From Portunus trituberculatus (Eukaryota > Arthropoda > Malacostraca > Decapoda > Portunidae): a stretch of 64,000 nucleotides of DNA. The position numbers and the translations under genes are program-made. The DNA is taken from the NCBI RefSeq assembly GCF_017591435.1, contig NC_059297.1, positions 6,519,171 through 6,583,170 of the forward strand, written 5' to 3'. Below the pieces are notes generated by a model. The model worked only from the letters and a program-made list of their open reading frames with translations. It had not been told where the DNA came from and searched no databases. This document shows positions 1 through 31,830 of the stretch, in pieces (position 1 is the first letter of the stretch; every line of letters starts with the position of its first letter).

Positions 1-60
<60 letters not shown>

Positions 61-170
61 AATAGACAAAAAATATATAAATTGATTGACTAACTGAATA
101 ATTGTTAAATAAATACATAGATGGATAAATAGATAGGTAGATAGATAGGTGGATAGAGAAATAACCAAGT
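1..170. repeat. (TA)n followed by degenerate GATA repeats
   Basis: (TA) fills bases 1-58; ATAGATGG/ATAGATAGGT-type units follow at 116-165. Confidence 0.9.
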
Positions 171-339
171 GTTCCCTGCGCCTGTCTCCCTTCATTTGTT
201 TCCGTCGGGAAGTTCAGCTCATTTTTGTTTTTTTAATCATCAGGCTCATTTATGGTTTAGTGTTATTTACTCTTGTTTTACTGTGATGCATTAGTACAGG
301 TATGATATAGTTCATTAAGAGCATGCTTGCTTTTAGGAC

Positions 340-542
340 CAATTCTAAAACACTTTTGCTTCAACTTCATTACTCTCAAAAAGCTTTAGTTGAAGTGACG
401 CAGGTTTTTAAGAGCATTTTTTTGTGGTTATACTCATAACTTTCTATGATATTAATAGGAGTAAAGCCTTGAGAACTCCGATGATTATCTACGCGGCCTT
501 TGAAAATAATCATGATGAGAGAGCAAAGCATTTCTGAATACA
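340..542 (+). mobile_element. Fold-back element (GTATTC family), diverged copy
   Basis: AATTCTAAAACACTT start, central AAGTGACGCAGGTTTTTAAG, and GAGAGAGCAAAGCATTTCTG end match the family. Confidence 0.55.
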
Positions 543-1088
543 AGTACCAAAGCTGCACCCTCTGTCGCGCCACCACCGCCCATCCCCGTTCCTCCTCTCC
601 AAGTGTGTGCGGTGCGTGCATGAATATAATTGTCCTTTACTCTATTTCTTTGTTTCCTCTTTGTTAAGAAAAGAAGGAAAACATATTCTACCCTTATGTC
701 GGTTAGGGTTGATGGTAGAAAAAGCACAGAAAACAATGTAGTGATATAGAATGAGAACTGTAGGAGAGAAGGAGAGAAACATGGATGAAAACAAACGAAG
801 CCAAGCAAACAAATAAGGATCAACTCGTGCAGCTCTGGCGAGACTACAATTACGACGTGCTTTGTATTAAGAAGCAAATGGAAGCGGAGGGCAGGGGAGG
901 GAGTGGCAGAGGTGAGGAAAGACAGGACAAGTAACTGCATCAAATCTCAATGTATCTACCCAAGAAGAGTGAGGCGGGAGGGAAATGGAACACAAAGGGA
1001 AATGATGTATAGGAAATGAAGTGTTTGTTGTTAATGTGTAGTGTATTTATTGTATTAGTGATCAGTACAAGGAAGAAGGGCAAGGTCG

Positions 1089-1089
<1 letters not shown>

Positions 1090-1147
<58 letters not shown>

Positions 1148-1268
1148 CACAGGATACAGAATGCGGAGACAAAATGAGAGGTGAGGGAAATCCAGGCCAG
1201 TATATTACCAAGTTCCTGGTACGAGCATCTTTCTAACTAATAATTTTTCTTTCCACGAGGCCTTGAGA

Positions 1269-1353
<85 letters not shown>

Positions 1354-1358
1354 GATGA

Positions 1359-1392
<34 letters not shown>
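1090..1392. repeat. Three (AC)n arrays
   Basis: At 1090-1145, 1271-1350 and 1361-1392; the last two are separated by AGGGATGAGG only. Confidence 0.95.
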
Positions 1393-1394
<2 letters not shown>

Positions 1395-1680
1395 CCTCTT
1401 CGTATGTTTGCTTTAAAGATACTAATTTCTGTCGTTTATTTGAGTTATATACATGTTAACTTTTTTTCTATGTTCTTGGACGCCAGCGCTGGTAGGCATG
1501 TGTTGCAATTCTTCTACTCTATTTCAGGAGGCTTAGATGGTTCCCGCTCGTCTTGGCGCAGGCAGGATTTTTCTTGAATGATTGCTTTACAAGTCCTCAC
1601 GCCGCCCACAGGTAACGATGATGTTTTTTTGTGTGTGTATTTCGACCACTCGGCTATAGCTTGAAAAATAACTAACTCTC

Positions 1681-1960
1681 TGCAGGACATGAAATCTAGT
1701 CACTAAGATCACAAGGGTCAAGCACTGCACACTTGACCGCCCCCTTCCCGTGATGAAAATAGATAAATAAATAGAATAAAGACAGAAAGCAGAAGCAAAA
1801 ATATACGTAACTTTCATCTTTGCAGAACATAAATCTAGTCATTAAGATCACGAGGGTCAAGCACTGCACACTTGACCGCTTCCTTCCCGTGATGAAAATA
1901 GATAAATAGATAAAATAAAAAGAGAAGAAAACTGAAGCAAAAATATACGTAACTTTCATG
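1681..1960 (+). repeat. Two-copy tandem duplication, 140-bp unit
   Basis: Units 1681-1820 and 1821-1960 share ATCTAGTCA, GGTCAAGCACTGCACACTTG and AAAATATACGTAACTTTCAT with few differences. It explains near-identical reading frames on the - strand; none is a gene. Confidence 0.9.
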
Positions 1961-2404
1961 GGGTAGATATTTCCAACACAATTAGCTAGTAGGAGGTAAA
2001 GATATGTTAAATCTTGATATCCACATGTATTCCATCACTTGTAAGGAAAGCAACACATTCAATAGTCTACGAATGCAAGAAAACCTTAACTCGTATCAGC
2101 CCTGCGAGATCGATGGTGTGAAAAGTCGAGAGAACTTGGAGGGAGCGGCGCGGTATCAGGCGGTGCATAAGAAAACAGCTTGGGAGGAAAAGGAGGGAGG
2201 GAGGGATAGAGGGATAGAGGAACGATGTGTTGACGTGATCGCCTGAACGCATGGACCTTACACATATATGAGTACCAGAGAGTTTGATTCTGACGTGCGA
2301 GGAATGAATGCAGACATATATATATAAGACTTGTATTGTCAGTCGCCGGACACCAGGTGTGCTGAGTGTTGTACGTAGACGAACACGGCTGTCCTGTGTG
2401 TAGA

Positions 2405-2414
2405 GAACGTGATG

Positions 2415-2464
<50 letters not shown>

Positions 2465-2475
2465 TGATGAGGTGC

Positions 2476-2538
<63 letters not shown>

Positions 2539-2556
2539 GAGAAGGCGATGAGGTGC

Positions 2557-2599
<43 letters not shown>

Positions 2600-2600
2600 G
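2405..2600 (+). repeat. Three-unit minisatellite with (GT)n cores
   Basis: GATGAGGTG(CATATG) followed by (GT)19-28 occurs three times (2411, 2466, 2547). Confidence 0.9.
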
Positions 2601-2695
2601 ACCGCTGCATGGGGTGTGTGTCTTTTGGCAAGCAAGGATCAAGGAAGTCAAACATTTCGTACGGAAATATATCATAAGAGGCGCCGAAACTTTTG

Positions 2696-2699
<4 letters not shown>

Positions 2700-2768
<69 letters not shown>
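2700..2768. repeat. (GA)n array
   Basis: About 34 perfect units. Confidence 0.95.
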
Positions 2769-2772
<4 letters not shown>

Positions 2773-2970
2773 TTATCATTTACTTGTCACATCCTAAACA
2801 CTCGGGCACCTTTTTAGTCTTTCCTTGCCTTTGCTAACTTGACCTGTCTTTACCAACCCGTGTCTCTCTATCTACTGTATTACACGCTTTACCACAGTCT
2901 AGTAAGGATCAAAAGGGCTACTATCATTTATTCCTTGTGCTCGTTCCGTGTGGCCGTCACTTCTACACTA

Positions 2971-3144
2971 GTAATCTGGTCGTGGTGGCGGAGGTGGCGA
3001 CACGAGATGAGTCAGAGTACGTGTCTCGAGTAGGGTCAACAGGACAACTGCTATTTATTCTTAGTGTTTCTTAGTGTGGTAATCGCTTACTGGTAATCTG
3101 CTCTCGGTGGCGGAGGTGGCGATGCGAGGTGAGTCAGTACGTGT
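2971..3144 (+). repeat. Degenerate two-copy tandem duplication, 122-bp period
   Basis: GTAATCTGGTC...GGTGGCGGAGGTGGCGA...GAGTCAG-AGTACGTGT at 2971-3024 recurs at 3093-3144. Confidence 0.75.
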
Positions 3145-3491
3145 GGTAAGCTGTTAGGGGAAGCGAGGCGGAACAAGGCGAGGCGAGAAAGACAGGCAGG
3201 CAATCAAAGAAACGCATTCCAGACGCCCAGCTCCACCTTAGATAACACCTCCATCTCTCCCGTGACACCTCAGCTCCTCTTAATCCACGCGCCTCCACCC
3301 ATGCCTCTCATCGCAGTTGTCATCGCCACCCTCCCTCCCCACCTCTCCACCTCCTCACACGCAGGCGCCACTCCCTGTGAAGAAGACAAAACACAACTTT
3401 TTCTCTCTCTCTTCCTCTCTTGTTTCCACCCAGCCATTCATAACGGGAACTAAACGTTTCTCTTTCCGCTGCCTCGTGACTACGCGTTATT

Positions 3492-3602
<111 letters not shown>

Positions 3603-3895
3603 GCGTGTGGGAATGTACAGTACCGCCTAATTCCATCTCGTCATTCCCCTTCTTCGGTCGAGCGGGATCACAGGGACACTAGTAACTTAACGCGACATGA
3701 CGGTACAGGGAGTCCCGGTGACGTCCCAGGAATGTTAACGCGCGAGGGGCAACCAGTGGTGTGAGGGAGGCAAGATCGGGCTGGCTGAGTGAGTGAGAGT
3801 GAGTCAGTGAGTAAGTGGGTTGGTTGAATGTTGTGTTGTGAGATTGCTTGTCCTTTACTCACGAGAGGAAATGTTGCTTTTATTGGTGAGTTTTA

Positions 3896-3897
<2 letters not shown>

Positions 3898-3931
<34 letters not shown>

Positions 3932-4000
3932 AGATGGGTTGGTGGAGGGGATTGGTGTGTTTGTGTGACGTATGAATGGGCTGAAGTCAAGCAAAGTTAT

Positions 4001-4046
<46 letters not shown>

Positions 4047-4143
4047 TTCAGTCACCACCACCACCACCCTCACCATCTCGCCGCCTTAAATAAACTGAAA
4101 AAAACCTAAGCATTACCCTATTTTCTGGCTAGATACTTTTGAA

Positions 4144-4217
<74 letters not shown>

Positions 4218-4231
4218 CGTGCTTATTAGTG

Positions 4232-4318
<87 letters not shown>
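3898..4318. repeat. Cluster of (GT)n and (CT)n arrays
   Basis: (GT) 3898-3930, (CT) 4003-4043, (CT) 4149-4214, (GT) 4235-4317. Confidence 0.95.
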
Positions 4319-4321
<3 letters not shown>

Positions 4322-4797
4322 GATACAACCCACCCACACACTCTGAAGGTCGCGTTACACTTTACAGCCTGTCCATAAGCTCTTCAACTGCATTCATAAA
4401 ACTTAAGGTATTAGAAACTAACCTCCCCCCCTTGGATTTGTTGCTTGTTTTGCCAGTGCTCCTACATCCTCAACATCCTCTCTCGCTACTGCTGCTCCTC
4501 CTTCCAACAGTGACCACTTGTACTTGAACGAGAGAAAGAGAGTGTGTGCAAAATAAGAAGACAAATAAAATTGATCATATTTCCAAGCAGTTCCTTTCTT
4601 TTACCATGCATGTTTTCAAAGGCCACAGTGCTGCTTGGTTAGGCTTTTCTCGGTGCTTTGTCTAAATGATGTTCAGCAGAATCTTAATGGTCACTACTTA
4701 TGTATAGTTATAGAAGTCATTTCCCTTGAAAATCTCAGTAACTCACACTAAAGAGCTTGTTTAAAAATAGATAGAGAGAGAGACGTGGTAGTGTTTC

Positions 4798-4932
<135 letters not shown>

Positions 4933-5351
4933 CTAAGTGTGCATATCTAAAACAATAACACATTCTCACCCTCTTGAGTGTTCATGTCACTCCTGTATAT
5001 GACTTGCCTTGGCTAGACTGAAGGCAGTAATCGTCTGTTGTGCAGGTTCTGGGCATCCTCGATGGTGTGAGGAGACTTGTGGCTAAGTAAGTCATTAGAC
5101 CAGAGCCATAGTCATCCTTTTTCGTTTGCTACCTAACCAACAAAACAAACTAATAAGACAATAAGGTTAATTTTATTCTTTTTATAAGCTATTCATACCT
5201 AAAGCATCCCATATTAATAAGCTCTCGAACTAAAAGGAAACTGTGAAATTGTCCTTATTGCTACTGTCCATTCGTATTCTGGTGTAAAGGATGAAGGATA
5301 TAATGAAAGGTGAGCCGCGAGCACATAACGTTTTCTCTCGGCATCTTTTAA

Positions 5352-5693
5352 CAGGATTCAGTGGGATTCATTGGGGCTTCCAAGGTTATCTTCGTGATTT
5401 TATTGGTAGTTTGAGAGATTCTAGTGGAAATTATTGATGTTTCCAAGGACAGTCTTGATTCTCGTGGTAGTTTGACGGGATATAGTGGAAGTTATTGAGG
5501 ATTGATCTTTAGTGGTATTTTTATGTGATTTCAGTTTTAGGTTGACCACCTCTAGTGTATGTTATTGTAGATCTCTATGGTTTTCATGGATGTTTGAGAC
5601 TCTAGTCACGTGATAGTTTGATGGGGTCTAGTGGAAGTTATTGAGGTTTGCTTCCTTTAAGGGTATTTTCAGTATTCTGGTTTTAGCTTAACA
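5352..5693 (+). repeat. Five-unit degenerate minisatellite, 60-75-bp units
   Basis: Units begin near TCTAGTGGAAGTTATTGAGG and end near GGTAGTTTGACG; starts at about 5352, 5420, 5480, 5550 and 5620. Related wording occurs in partial fold-back copies. Confidence 0.6.
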
Positions 5694-5964
5694 TTGATTC
5701 TACACCATTAATGGGTTAATTAACAGACCATCTCCATGGCCATTGACAGTAGTCGTGGAAAGGAGACAAAGAGATCATGTAGCGATGCCTAATATTAATC
5801 AGTCACTCAATACGTCAATCAGTCAGTCATTCAAGCAGCACTAGATGAAAAACATACCCATGAGAACATTTCGCCCTTAATTTCCTCTCTCATACAGACT
5901 GACAAGATCAAATGAATAACAGACAGGAAGATTACATTAAAGTCACTCGTCAGCGGCATTAACC

Positions 5965-6178
5965 TTAAATCCCTTCAGCATCATGACTCGTCTCCACATT
6001 TATTCTACTTACTATTTGGTGATTTTATGCAGCTTCAGAAACATATATGGGAGTAAGATAATGAAAACCCTGCCCATTAATCTTCTGATCTTCATGAACT
6101 ATTCTTGATATCAATAAAACCATCTAATCATAACCAAAACTCATGGTAAAAAATGCGTCTCAGTATTGAAGGGGTTAA
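5965..6178 (+). mobile_element. TTAA MITE family 1, copy A
   Basis: 214 bp bounded by TTAA with inverted termini of the CCCTTCAGTAT type. Internal landmark TACTATTTGGTGATTTTA. Confidence 0.85.
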
Positions 6179-6726
6179 CATTGACAGTGATAATCATAAT
6201 AAAAAAAAAAACTATGAAATGAGAAAAGAGGAGAGGAGAAACCAGCCAGTGACACAATTGGAAAAGAAATCTAAACACATTTTCCGCTGGGTTTTTCTCC
6301 ACACTTAGGCAGTTGTATACACAGCCCCACCTTAAAGATCGCGTCCCAAGTGGCCTGCCTTCAATGGAGTGAAAACCTGAAGAAAGTTTAGAGTGACTGC
6401 TTCCTACGGTCCCTTATACACAACTGCCTCTCAAGTCTTAATTAATTCGTCGATGTATAGACGGTGTGTGGCTGACTGTAGACTGAAAGATGAGATGCGG
6501 AAAGTTTGCAAGATAAAAAAAAAAAAATCATTAAAACTATCGTGATTGAGAAAGAAAAAAACATAAGAGAAGTTGCAATCATTCACAATAAGCCTACATG
6601 CTGTGTCAATCTGTGTACAATAGGTGTAAAAAACTTGGGTACGTATTTCTTCTGTCCACAAAAATATAATGACTTTTCACTACCTATCTAATTAGTGAGT
6701 ACCGCAAAACACACACACACACACAC

Positions 6727-7130
<404 letters not shown>

Positions 7131-7271
7131 GTTGTGATGGCGTACGTGTGTTTTCCTCTCACTCGTCTCGCCTCTCTCTCTTTTCTGTTGTCGTGATGTT
7201 CTTGTCAAATGCGTGAAGGTGTTCGTATCCTCTGAAGGTCACGTGGTGCGATGAGTCTTCCAATAAGAGAC

Positions 7272-7311
7272 TGGTTATTGTAATAGTAATAGTAGTAATA
7301 GTAGTAGTAGC

Positions 7312-7351
<40 letters not shown>

Positions 7352-7472
7352 ATATCTGTAGTGGTGGTAGAGAGTAATAGTAGTAGTGGTGGTGATGGTG
7401 GTGGTGGTGGTGATAGTAGTAGTAGTAGTAGTGGTAGTAGTGGTGTTGGTGATAGTGATAGTAGTAGTAGTC

Positions 7473-7523
<51 letters not shown>

Positions 7524-7540
7524 AGGTGTGCAGTAGTAGT

Positions 7541-7619
<79 letters not shown>

Positions 7620-7801
7620 AGTGAGTTGAATAGCATTAAATCTACAATCGTAATGAGGAGACGAGAAGCTACAAGAAACCATTTGGCCTACACGTGGCAG
7701 TCCTTGTATGTTACATGCATACTGATGTCCACTAAACATCTATTTTTAAGAATTTATCTAATCTAGTATTGATATTAGTCGTAGTATAGTAGTAATAGTA
7801 T

Positions 7802-7894
<93 letters not shown>
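7272..7894. repeat. (TAG/TGG)n trinucleotide archipelago
   Basis: Imperfect TAG blocks at 7272-7350, 7378-7619 (with TGG, GAT variants) and a purer run at 7790-7894. The long poly-Tyr, poly-Ser and poly-Val frames are artefacts. Confidence 0.95.
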
Positions 7895-8273
7895 CAGTAA
7901 TTTAAACACCACACAACACAGTCACACACAGAGCCACAACACATACCAGCCTCACCACACGAGAGACTTTCCTGCTCCTCCCCTTCTCCTCATTCAGCAC
8001 CACACAGCCCTACAAACACCGAAAGCAACACCACCTACCTGGCGCCAGTAGTAGAAAGCTTACCAAACATGCTGAGATCAATATTTCATGGCAAGCAGAC
8101 ATTACCAATCATCCACGGCTTAAAAGGACAGAGTAATACGAAGCCTGTTACCGGCCTGTCATTCCTTAAGTGGTGACTCACTGAGATGTCTTCCCTGTTG
8201 CCTTTAACTCCCTTGACTTTCGTGTTCCTGAAAAAAGGCGTTGTGAGGGAAGCGCTCATAACGACTAGGCACG

Positions 8274-8385
<112 letters not shown>

Positions 8386-9184
8386 CAATGAATACATGTC
8401 ATATACACTCATAACATATGTAATAGAAGAAGCAAGGCAGTATTGGCCTCGTTGTAGCTGTAGTGGCGTTAAGAATTAGCAGTAGTAGCAATAGTAATAG
8501 TATCATCACCACCACCACCACCACCACCACCACTAACACCAACAGCGGCAATTACATTTATCACCGTTCTGTCGCTTCTTGTCACTCTCATCCCTTCTCT
8601 ATAATTCCTTCCCCCCTCTAAACCACCCATGTCCCGTCCCATACATTCTCTCCCCTCTCGTCACATTCCAAAACACTTGTCCAAACACCAGGCGATACGC
8701 GATACGCCCCATCTCATCTCATTCCTTGAAACCACTCCCTGTCCTCCTCCTCCTCCTATAACCTTCCTCAATGACACACAGACCGACATTCTGAATCACC
8801 TCTACACCACCTCTCCGCTACATTCTAAAGTTGCACGGGCGTTTAATGATGTTTATTGTGGTTCTAGGTGCAGGTTAATGAGAACTTGGTATTACTAACG
8901 GAAGAAATACTATTGAAAAACCGGCTGATCATGTATATGCCCTCTGAAAATAGTCATAGTACTGGGAAAGGAATTGTGAAAGAGTAAAGCCTCTCTGAAT
9001 ACGGTACTCAGTCCTTCATAAATCTATTCTAATCATAAGCACACCGGTGGCACCTCGATGCCCAATGCAGCGACCGACTGACTATCTGACTGGTTCTCTC
9101 TGGCTGCTCCCTGACGACACGCGCGCAGCTGTGGGTCTGTGGGATCTGCTGGGCCTGGCTGGGCGGGAAAGGCAAGGCGCGAGT

Positions 9185-9190
9185 CACGTG
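9185..9190 (+). promoter_or_regulatory. Palindromic E-box / HRE-core site upstream of Pvf
   Basis: CACGTG lies in a short GC-rich block (9040-9240) 1.1 kb above the Pvf TATA box. It contains the ACGTG core used by HIF and bHLH factors. Hypoxia control of VEGF genes is known in other animals; its use here is inference. Confidence 0.25.
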
Positions 9191-9362
9191 GCGCTGGGAT
9201 TGAGACTGAGTGACTGGCTGGCTGGCTGGCTGGCTGGGTGATGACTCGATGCTGACGTTTGTAAGTATGCTAACTACTCAGAATTTCGATATGTGAGCTG
9301 CTATCATGATTCCGTTAATCACTGTTTGTGTTGGTGTCTCCGCGGCGGACAGAAAGTAGATA

Positions 9363-9364
<2 letters not shown>

Positions 9365-9409
<45 letters not shown>
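9365..9409. repeat. (GT)n array
   Basis: 22 units, upstream of the Pvf promoter. Confidence 0.95.
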
Positions 9410-9412
<3 letters not shown>

Positions 9413-9464
9413 GGAGAGGTTCATGATCGTGATTGTGGTATTAAAGATTTTCTCTGATTATACA

Positions 9465-10217
9465 GTTTTTCTCCTTTTCATTATATTTTTTCTTCGTCCT
9501 CTTTCTTCCATCCTCCTCCTCCTCCTCCTCCTCCTCCTCCTCCTCCTCCTCCTCGTTCTCATTCTCCTCTTCCTCTCTTTTCTCGTCATTCTCATCCTTT
9601 TTATTTCTTTTCCTCTCTTCTTCTTTCTCTCTTTTCTTCTTCCTAGTTCCTTCTCTTCTTCTTCTTCCTTTTCCTGTTTCTCTTTTATTTCTTTAACTAG
9701 TATTCTTTTTCCATCTCCTATTCTTTTTCTTCTTTTCTCCCATCCTCCTCCTCCTCCTCGTCCTCTTCCTCCTCTTTCTCCTTTTCCTCCTCCTCTTCCT
9801 CCTTCTTCTCGTCCTCTTCTTCGTCTTCCTCCTCTCTCTTCATTCTCCTCTTTCATCTTCTTTTCTCTTCATCCACCACATTCTCCTCATCTCCTTCCCT
9901 CCATAACTATTTCTTCTACTCTTGGCTCTCTCCTTATTCCATCCTCTTCCTTCTCCTTCTCCTCTATCCTTACCTAACCCCACTCCTCCTCCTCCTCCTC
10001 CTCCTTCTCTTTCTCCTCTTCCTTCCCTTCCCTCTACTCCTGCCCCCTTTACTTAATCCCTCCTTCTCCCCCTCTTCCTCTTCTTCTTCCTTATCCTCCT
10101 CCTCCCTTTTCCCCTTTAATCCCTCTCCTCCTCCTCTTCTTCTTCTTCTTCTTTCTCCTCCTCCTCCTCCTCCTCCTCCTCCTCCTCCTCCTCCTCCTCC
10201 TCCTCCTCTCCTTCTTG
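9465..10217 (+). repeat. CT-rich (polypyrimidine) promoter-proximal tract with (CTC)n arrays
   Basis: About 750 bp is almost entirely C and T on the + strand, with perfect CTC/TCC runs near 9509-9555 and 10155-10207. It ends about 65 bp before the TATA box of Pvf. The long reading frames on either strand here are low-complexity and not genes. Confidence 0.9.
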
Positions 10218-10283
10218 ACGCTGCATGGGCACTAAGCCACTACTAAGAAAATTTTGCAGTCTAATCGTGCCGCCTGGTTAGAG

Positions 10284-10290
10284 TATATAA
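10284..10290 (+). promoter_or_regulatory. TATA box of Pvf
   Basis: TATATAA lies in GAGTATATAAGG, 254 bp upstream of the first ATG, in GC-rich sequence just after the polypyrimidine tract. Confidence 0.75.
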
Positions 10291-10315
10291 GGAGCCCCAG
10301 AGTCTCGCCGCCTAA

Positions 10316-10537
10316 CCAGTCTCGCCGCAGAGTTGGCAGCGAGAAGACTCGCCTTGCTCTGTGCAGCCATTCAGCGGGCAGCCTTCAGCAGCACCTTGGC
10401 CGTGTCGCGCCTCAGTTGCTCAAGGAACTTACCGCAACGCTTGCCGGCAAAGCGTGCGCTGCCTTCCGGGCTCGAGTTGATACCGAGCATACATAGACTT
10501 AGTGATTGAGAGGACTAGGACGGTGTGCCCTGAGAAC
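10316..10537 (+). promoter_or_regulatory. Pvf initiator and 5' UTR
   Basis: CCAGTC at 10316-10321 lies about 33 bp below the TATA box and resembles the arthropod initiator; the A at 10318 is the likely +1. A second initiator-like TCAGTT is at 10412. No ATG occurs between 10318 and 10538, so the 220-nt leader has no upstream ATG. Confidence 0.55.
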
Positions 10538-30093
<19,556 letters not shown>

Positions 30094-30441
30094 ACAAAGT
30101 GCTGTAGCTTCACCGACTCTCCATCGACGCCGCTCGTCTGGGGAGGCACACCCTTCGCGTGGCTGTCTGACTTCGGATTTTCTTTCTTGGGCCTTCACTG
30201 TCACCGCCTCGACTCAGCCTTGTACTATAGCGGAGTGTTAGGAGGAATCGTCTTGGTATGAGTGTACAGAGGTGAAGTACGTGGTGCCGCTTCCGCGAGA
30301 TTGTTGATTCTCAGGGTAGTATCGTGCCGTTTCAAGTACCTGTTTTGGGTAATGATCAGTGTTAAGCTGTGTCGGAATGGAGCACATCATGTATTAATTT
30401 ATTAGGTTTCATCGTCTTTTTGTCACGGGAATTACACAGGT

Positions 30442-30652
30442 CTGTATTCTCAAATGCGTCTACATCTCATCTCGACTACTTCAAACAGGCTATAGTGAAA
30501 TCTAGTGATGTGGGTTTTCAAGGGTATTTGCTCTGATTCTAGTAAATTCCTCATCATCATTTGAAAAGAGAATTCCCTCGAGTACCCTATCAATCATCCC
30601 TATGGCCTGTGGAAAGTAGTCCCGATGAGAGAACAGAGTTTCAGAATACTGC
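30442..30652 (+). mobile_element. Fold-back element (GTATTC family), best copy
   Basis: About 211 bp. The first 45 bp (GTATTCTCAAATGCG ... CTCGACTACTTCAAACAGGC) are the inverse of the last 45 (GCCTGTGGAAAGTAGTCCCG ... TCAGAATAC), with substitutions. Lies in the Pvf 3' UTR. Confidence 0.75.
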
Positions 30653-30932
30653 CCCCTGGTACTATTTGCTCTGCTACACATACCTTTTAAATATACTCAA
30701 TATATTTTGTCAGTTAACCACTCGTATATTCATGCTTTAGGTTTGGTACACTGCTGCAATAATGACAACACAGACAGGAGCACTATGGATGGTGTTCCGT
30801 GCACTCGTCTCCAACAGATGAGTGGGGCGAGGCGTTAGGGAATCACGTATATGAATTATGAACGCAACCGCACAAACGATTTATATGTACTAACCCATAC
30901 GCGTTTCTTATTGTGTTTATATAATTATGTAT

Positions 30933-31024
30933 AGAGGCATGACCGGCTAGGCTTCTACCACTGCCGAGATAGGAATGGAGTTATTTCCATTCCTCGGTAG
31001 GGCTGAGAGGCCATCATGCCCTCT
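30933..31024 (+). other. 92-nt imperfect hairpin in predicted Pvf 3' UTR
   Basis: Outer arms AGAGGCATGA / TCATGCCCTCT (one bulge), inner arms CCGA-ATA-GGAATGGA / TCCATTCCTCGG around a 6-nt loop. The inner stem is perfect apart from a bulge. Confidence 0.55.
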
Positions 31025-31304
31025 GACTTGCTGCAGGTGGTGGACACGGGGGCACATCAGTCTGCCCCTATGTTTATGTGCCTTTTATCTCACATTTCTC
31101 TACTCTGCTCTCTGTAAAACGTAATATTCTAACTATTCTTCTCTCTTTCTTAAAAGTTCATAACACAATTACACTTTATAGAGTTACAAAACAAGGAACA
31201 GGGACAAAAATTTGGGAACACAAATGTATACTCGTATCTGATTTTGCACAATAACGGCGCTCTCTGCTCTTCAACATTGAACTCCGGGCCAAGAGGGTGG
31301 AAAG

Positions 31305-31372
<68 letters not shown>

Positions 31373-31544
31373 CAGCGTAATGTGAATTGCAAAAGGTACA
31401 TCTTGACGTCCTACTGTCTTTTTAACCCTTGAATATGTAGTTGTTCTTCCATTTCCTGTCTCACCAAGATTTCTATCTATTTTATTTCTTTGTTTTGTAA
31501 TCTTATCATTATTATTATTGTTATTGTTATTATTGTTATTATTA

Positions 31545-31608
31545 TTATTATTATTTTTTTTTTTTTTTTTTTTTTTTGCCCTTGGCCGGCTTCCCCTCTT
31601 GCATAAAA
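31545..31608 (+). mobile_element. Short 3' tail of a non-LTR element
   Basis: A T run followed by GCCCTTGGCCGGCTTCCCC and an A run resembles the tail layout of the element ending at 44784. Only the tail remains, within the Pvf 3' UTR. Confidence 0.4.
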
Positions 31609-31611
31609 AAA

Positions 31612-31645
<34 letters not shown>

Positions 31646-31736
31646 GTTGTAGATGTTATTATTATTATTTTCATTGTTTTATTTGGATCCAGTCTTAGTT
31701 CATTTAGCTTTGTTTTTAACATGAAAACTGTCGCAC

Positions 31737-31742
31737 AATAAA
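31737..31742 (+). terminator. Candidate poly(A) signal of Pvf
   Basis: This is the first AATAAA after the stop codon. A (GT)n tract starts 27 nt downstream and could act as the GU-rich downstream element. Another AATAAA lies at 31872-31877. Confidence 0.5.
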
Positions 31743-31766
31743 GGATATTGAAATGTAACTTTTATC

Positions 31767-31828
<62 letters not shown>

Positions 31829-31830
<2 letters not shown>

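Larger units (their letters stand above)
30094..31760 (+). other. Predicted Pvf 3' UTR
   Basis: This runs from the stop to about 20 nt after the first AATAAA. It contains a fold-back repeat, a 92-nt imperfect hairpin, a (GT)n array and a short retroelement tail. No coding exon is seen. An undetected 3' UTR intron cannot be excluded. Confidence 0.5.
31307..31828. repeat. (GT)n arrays and ATT/CTA repeats
   Basis: (GT) 31307-31370 and 31769-31828; (ATT) near 31502-31553 and (CTA) 31611-31645. Confidence 0.95.

Noticed and set aside
1..58. Telomeric or centromeric sequence at the window edge
   Set aside because: Plain (TA)n; no TTAGG-type repeats anywhere in the window.
1205..1390. Long frames of alternating Cys-Val, Thr-His, Leu-Ser or Arg-Glu here and at dozens of other sites
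   Set aside because: They are direct translations of (GT)n, (AC)n, (CT)n and (GA)n arrays in every frame and have no coding signal.
9458..9977. Ser/Pro/Leu-rich and Arg/Glu-rich frames in the CT tract and at 60.3-60.9 kb
   Set aside because: Pure products of polypyrimidine or polypurine composition; both strands are open for the same reason.
10254..10496. 81-codon open frame just before the Pvf start
   Set aside because: It overlaps the TATA box and 5' UTR, has no ATG start and resembles no family.
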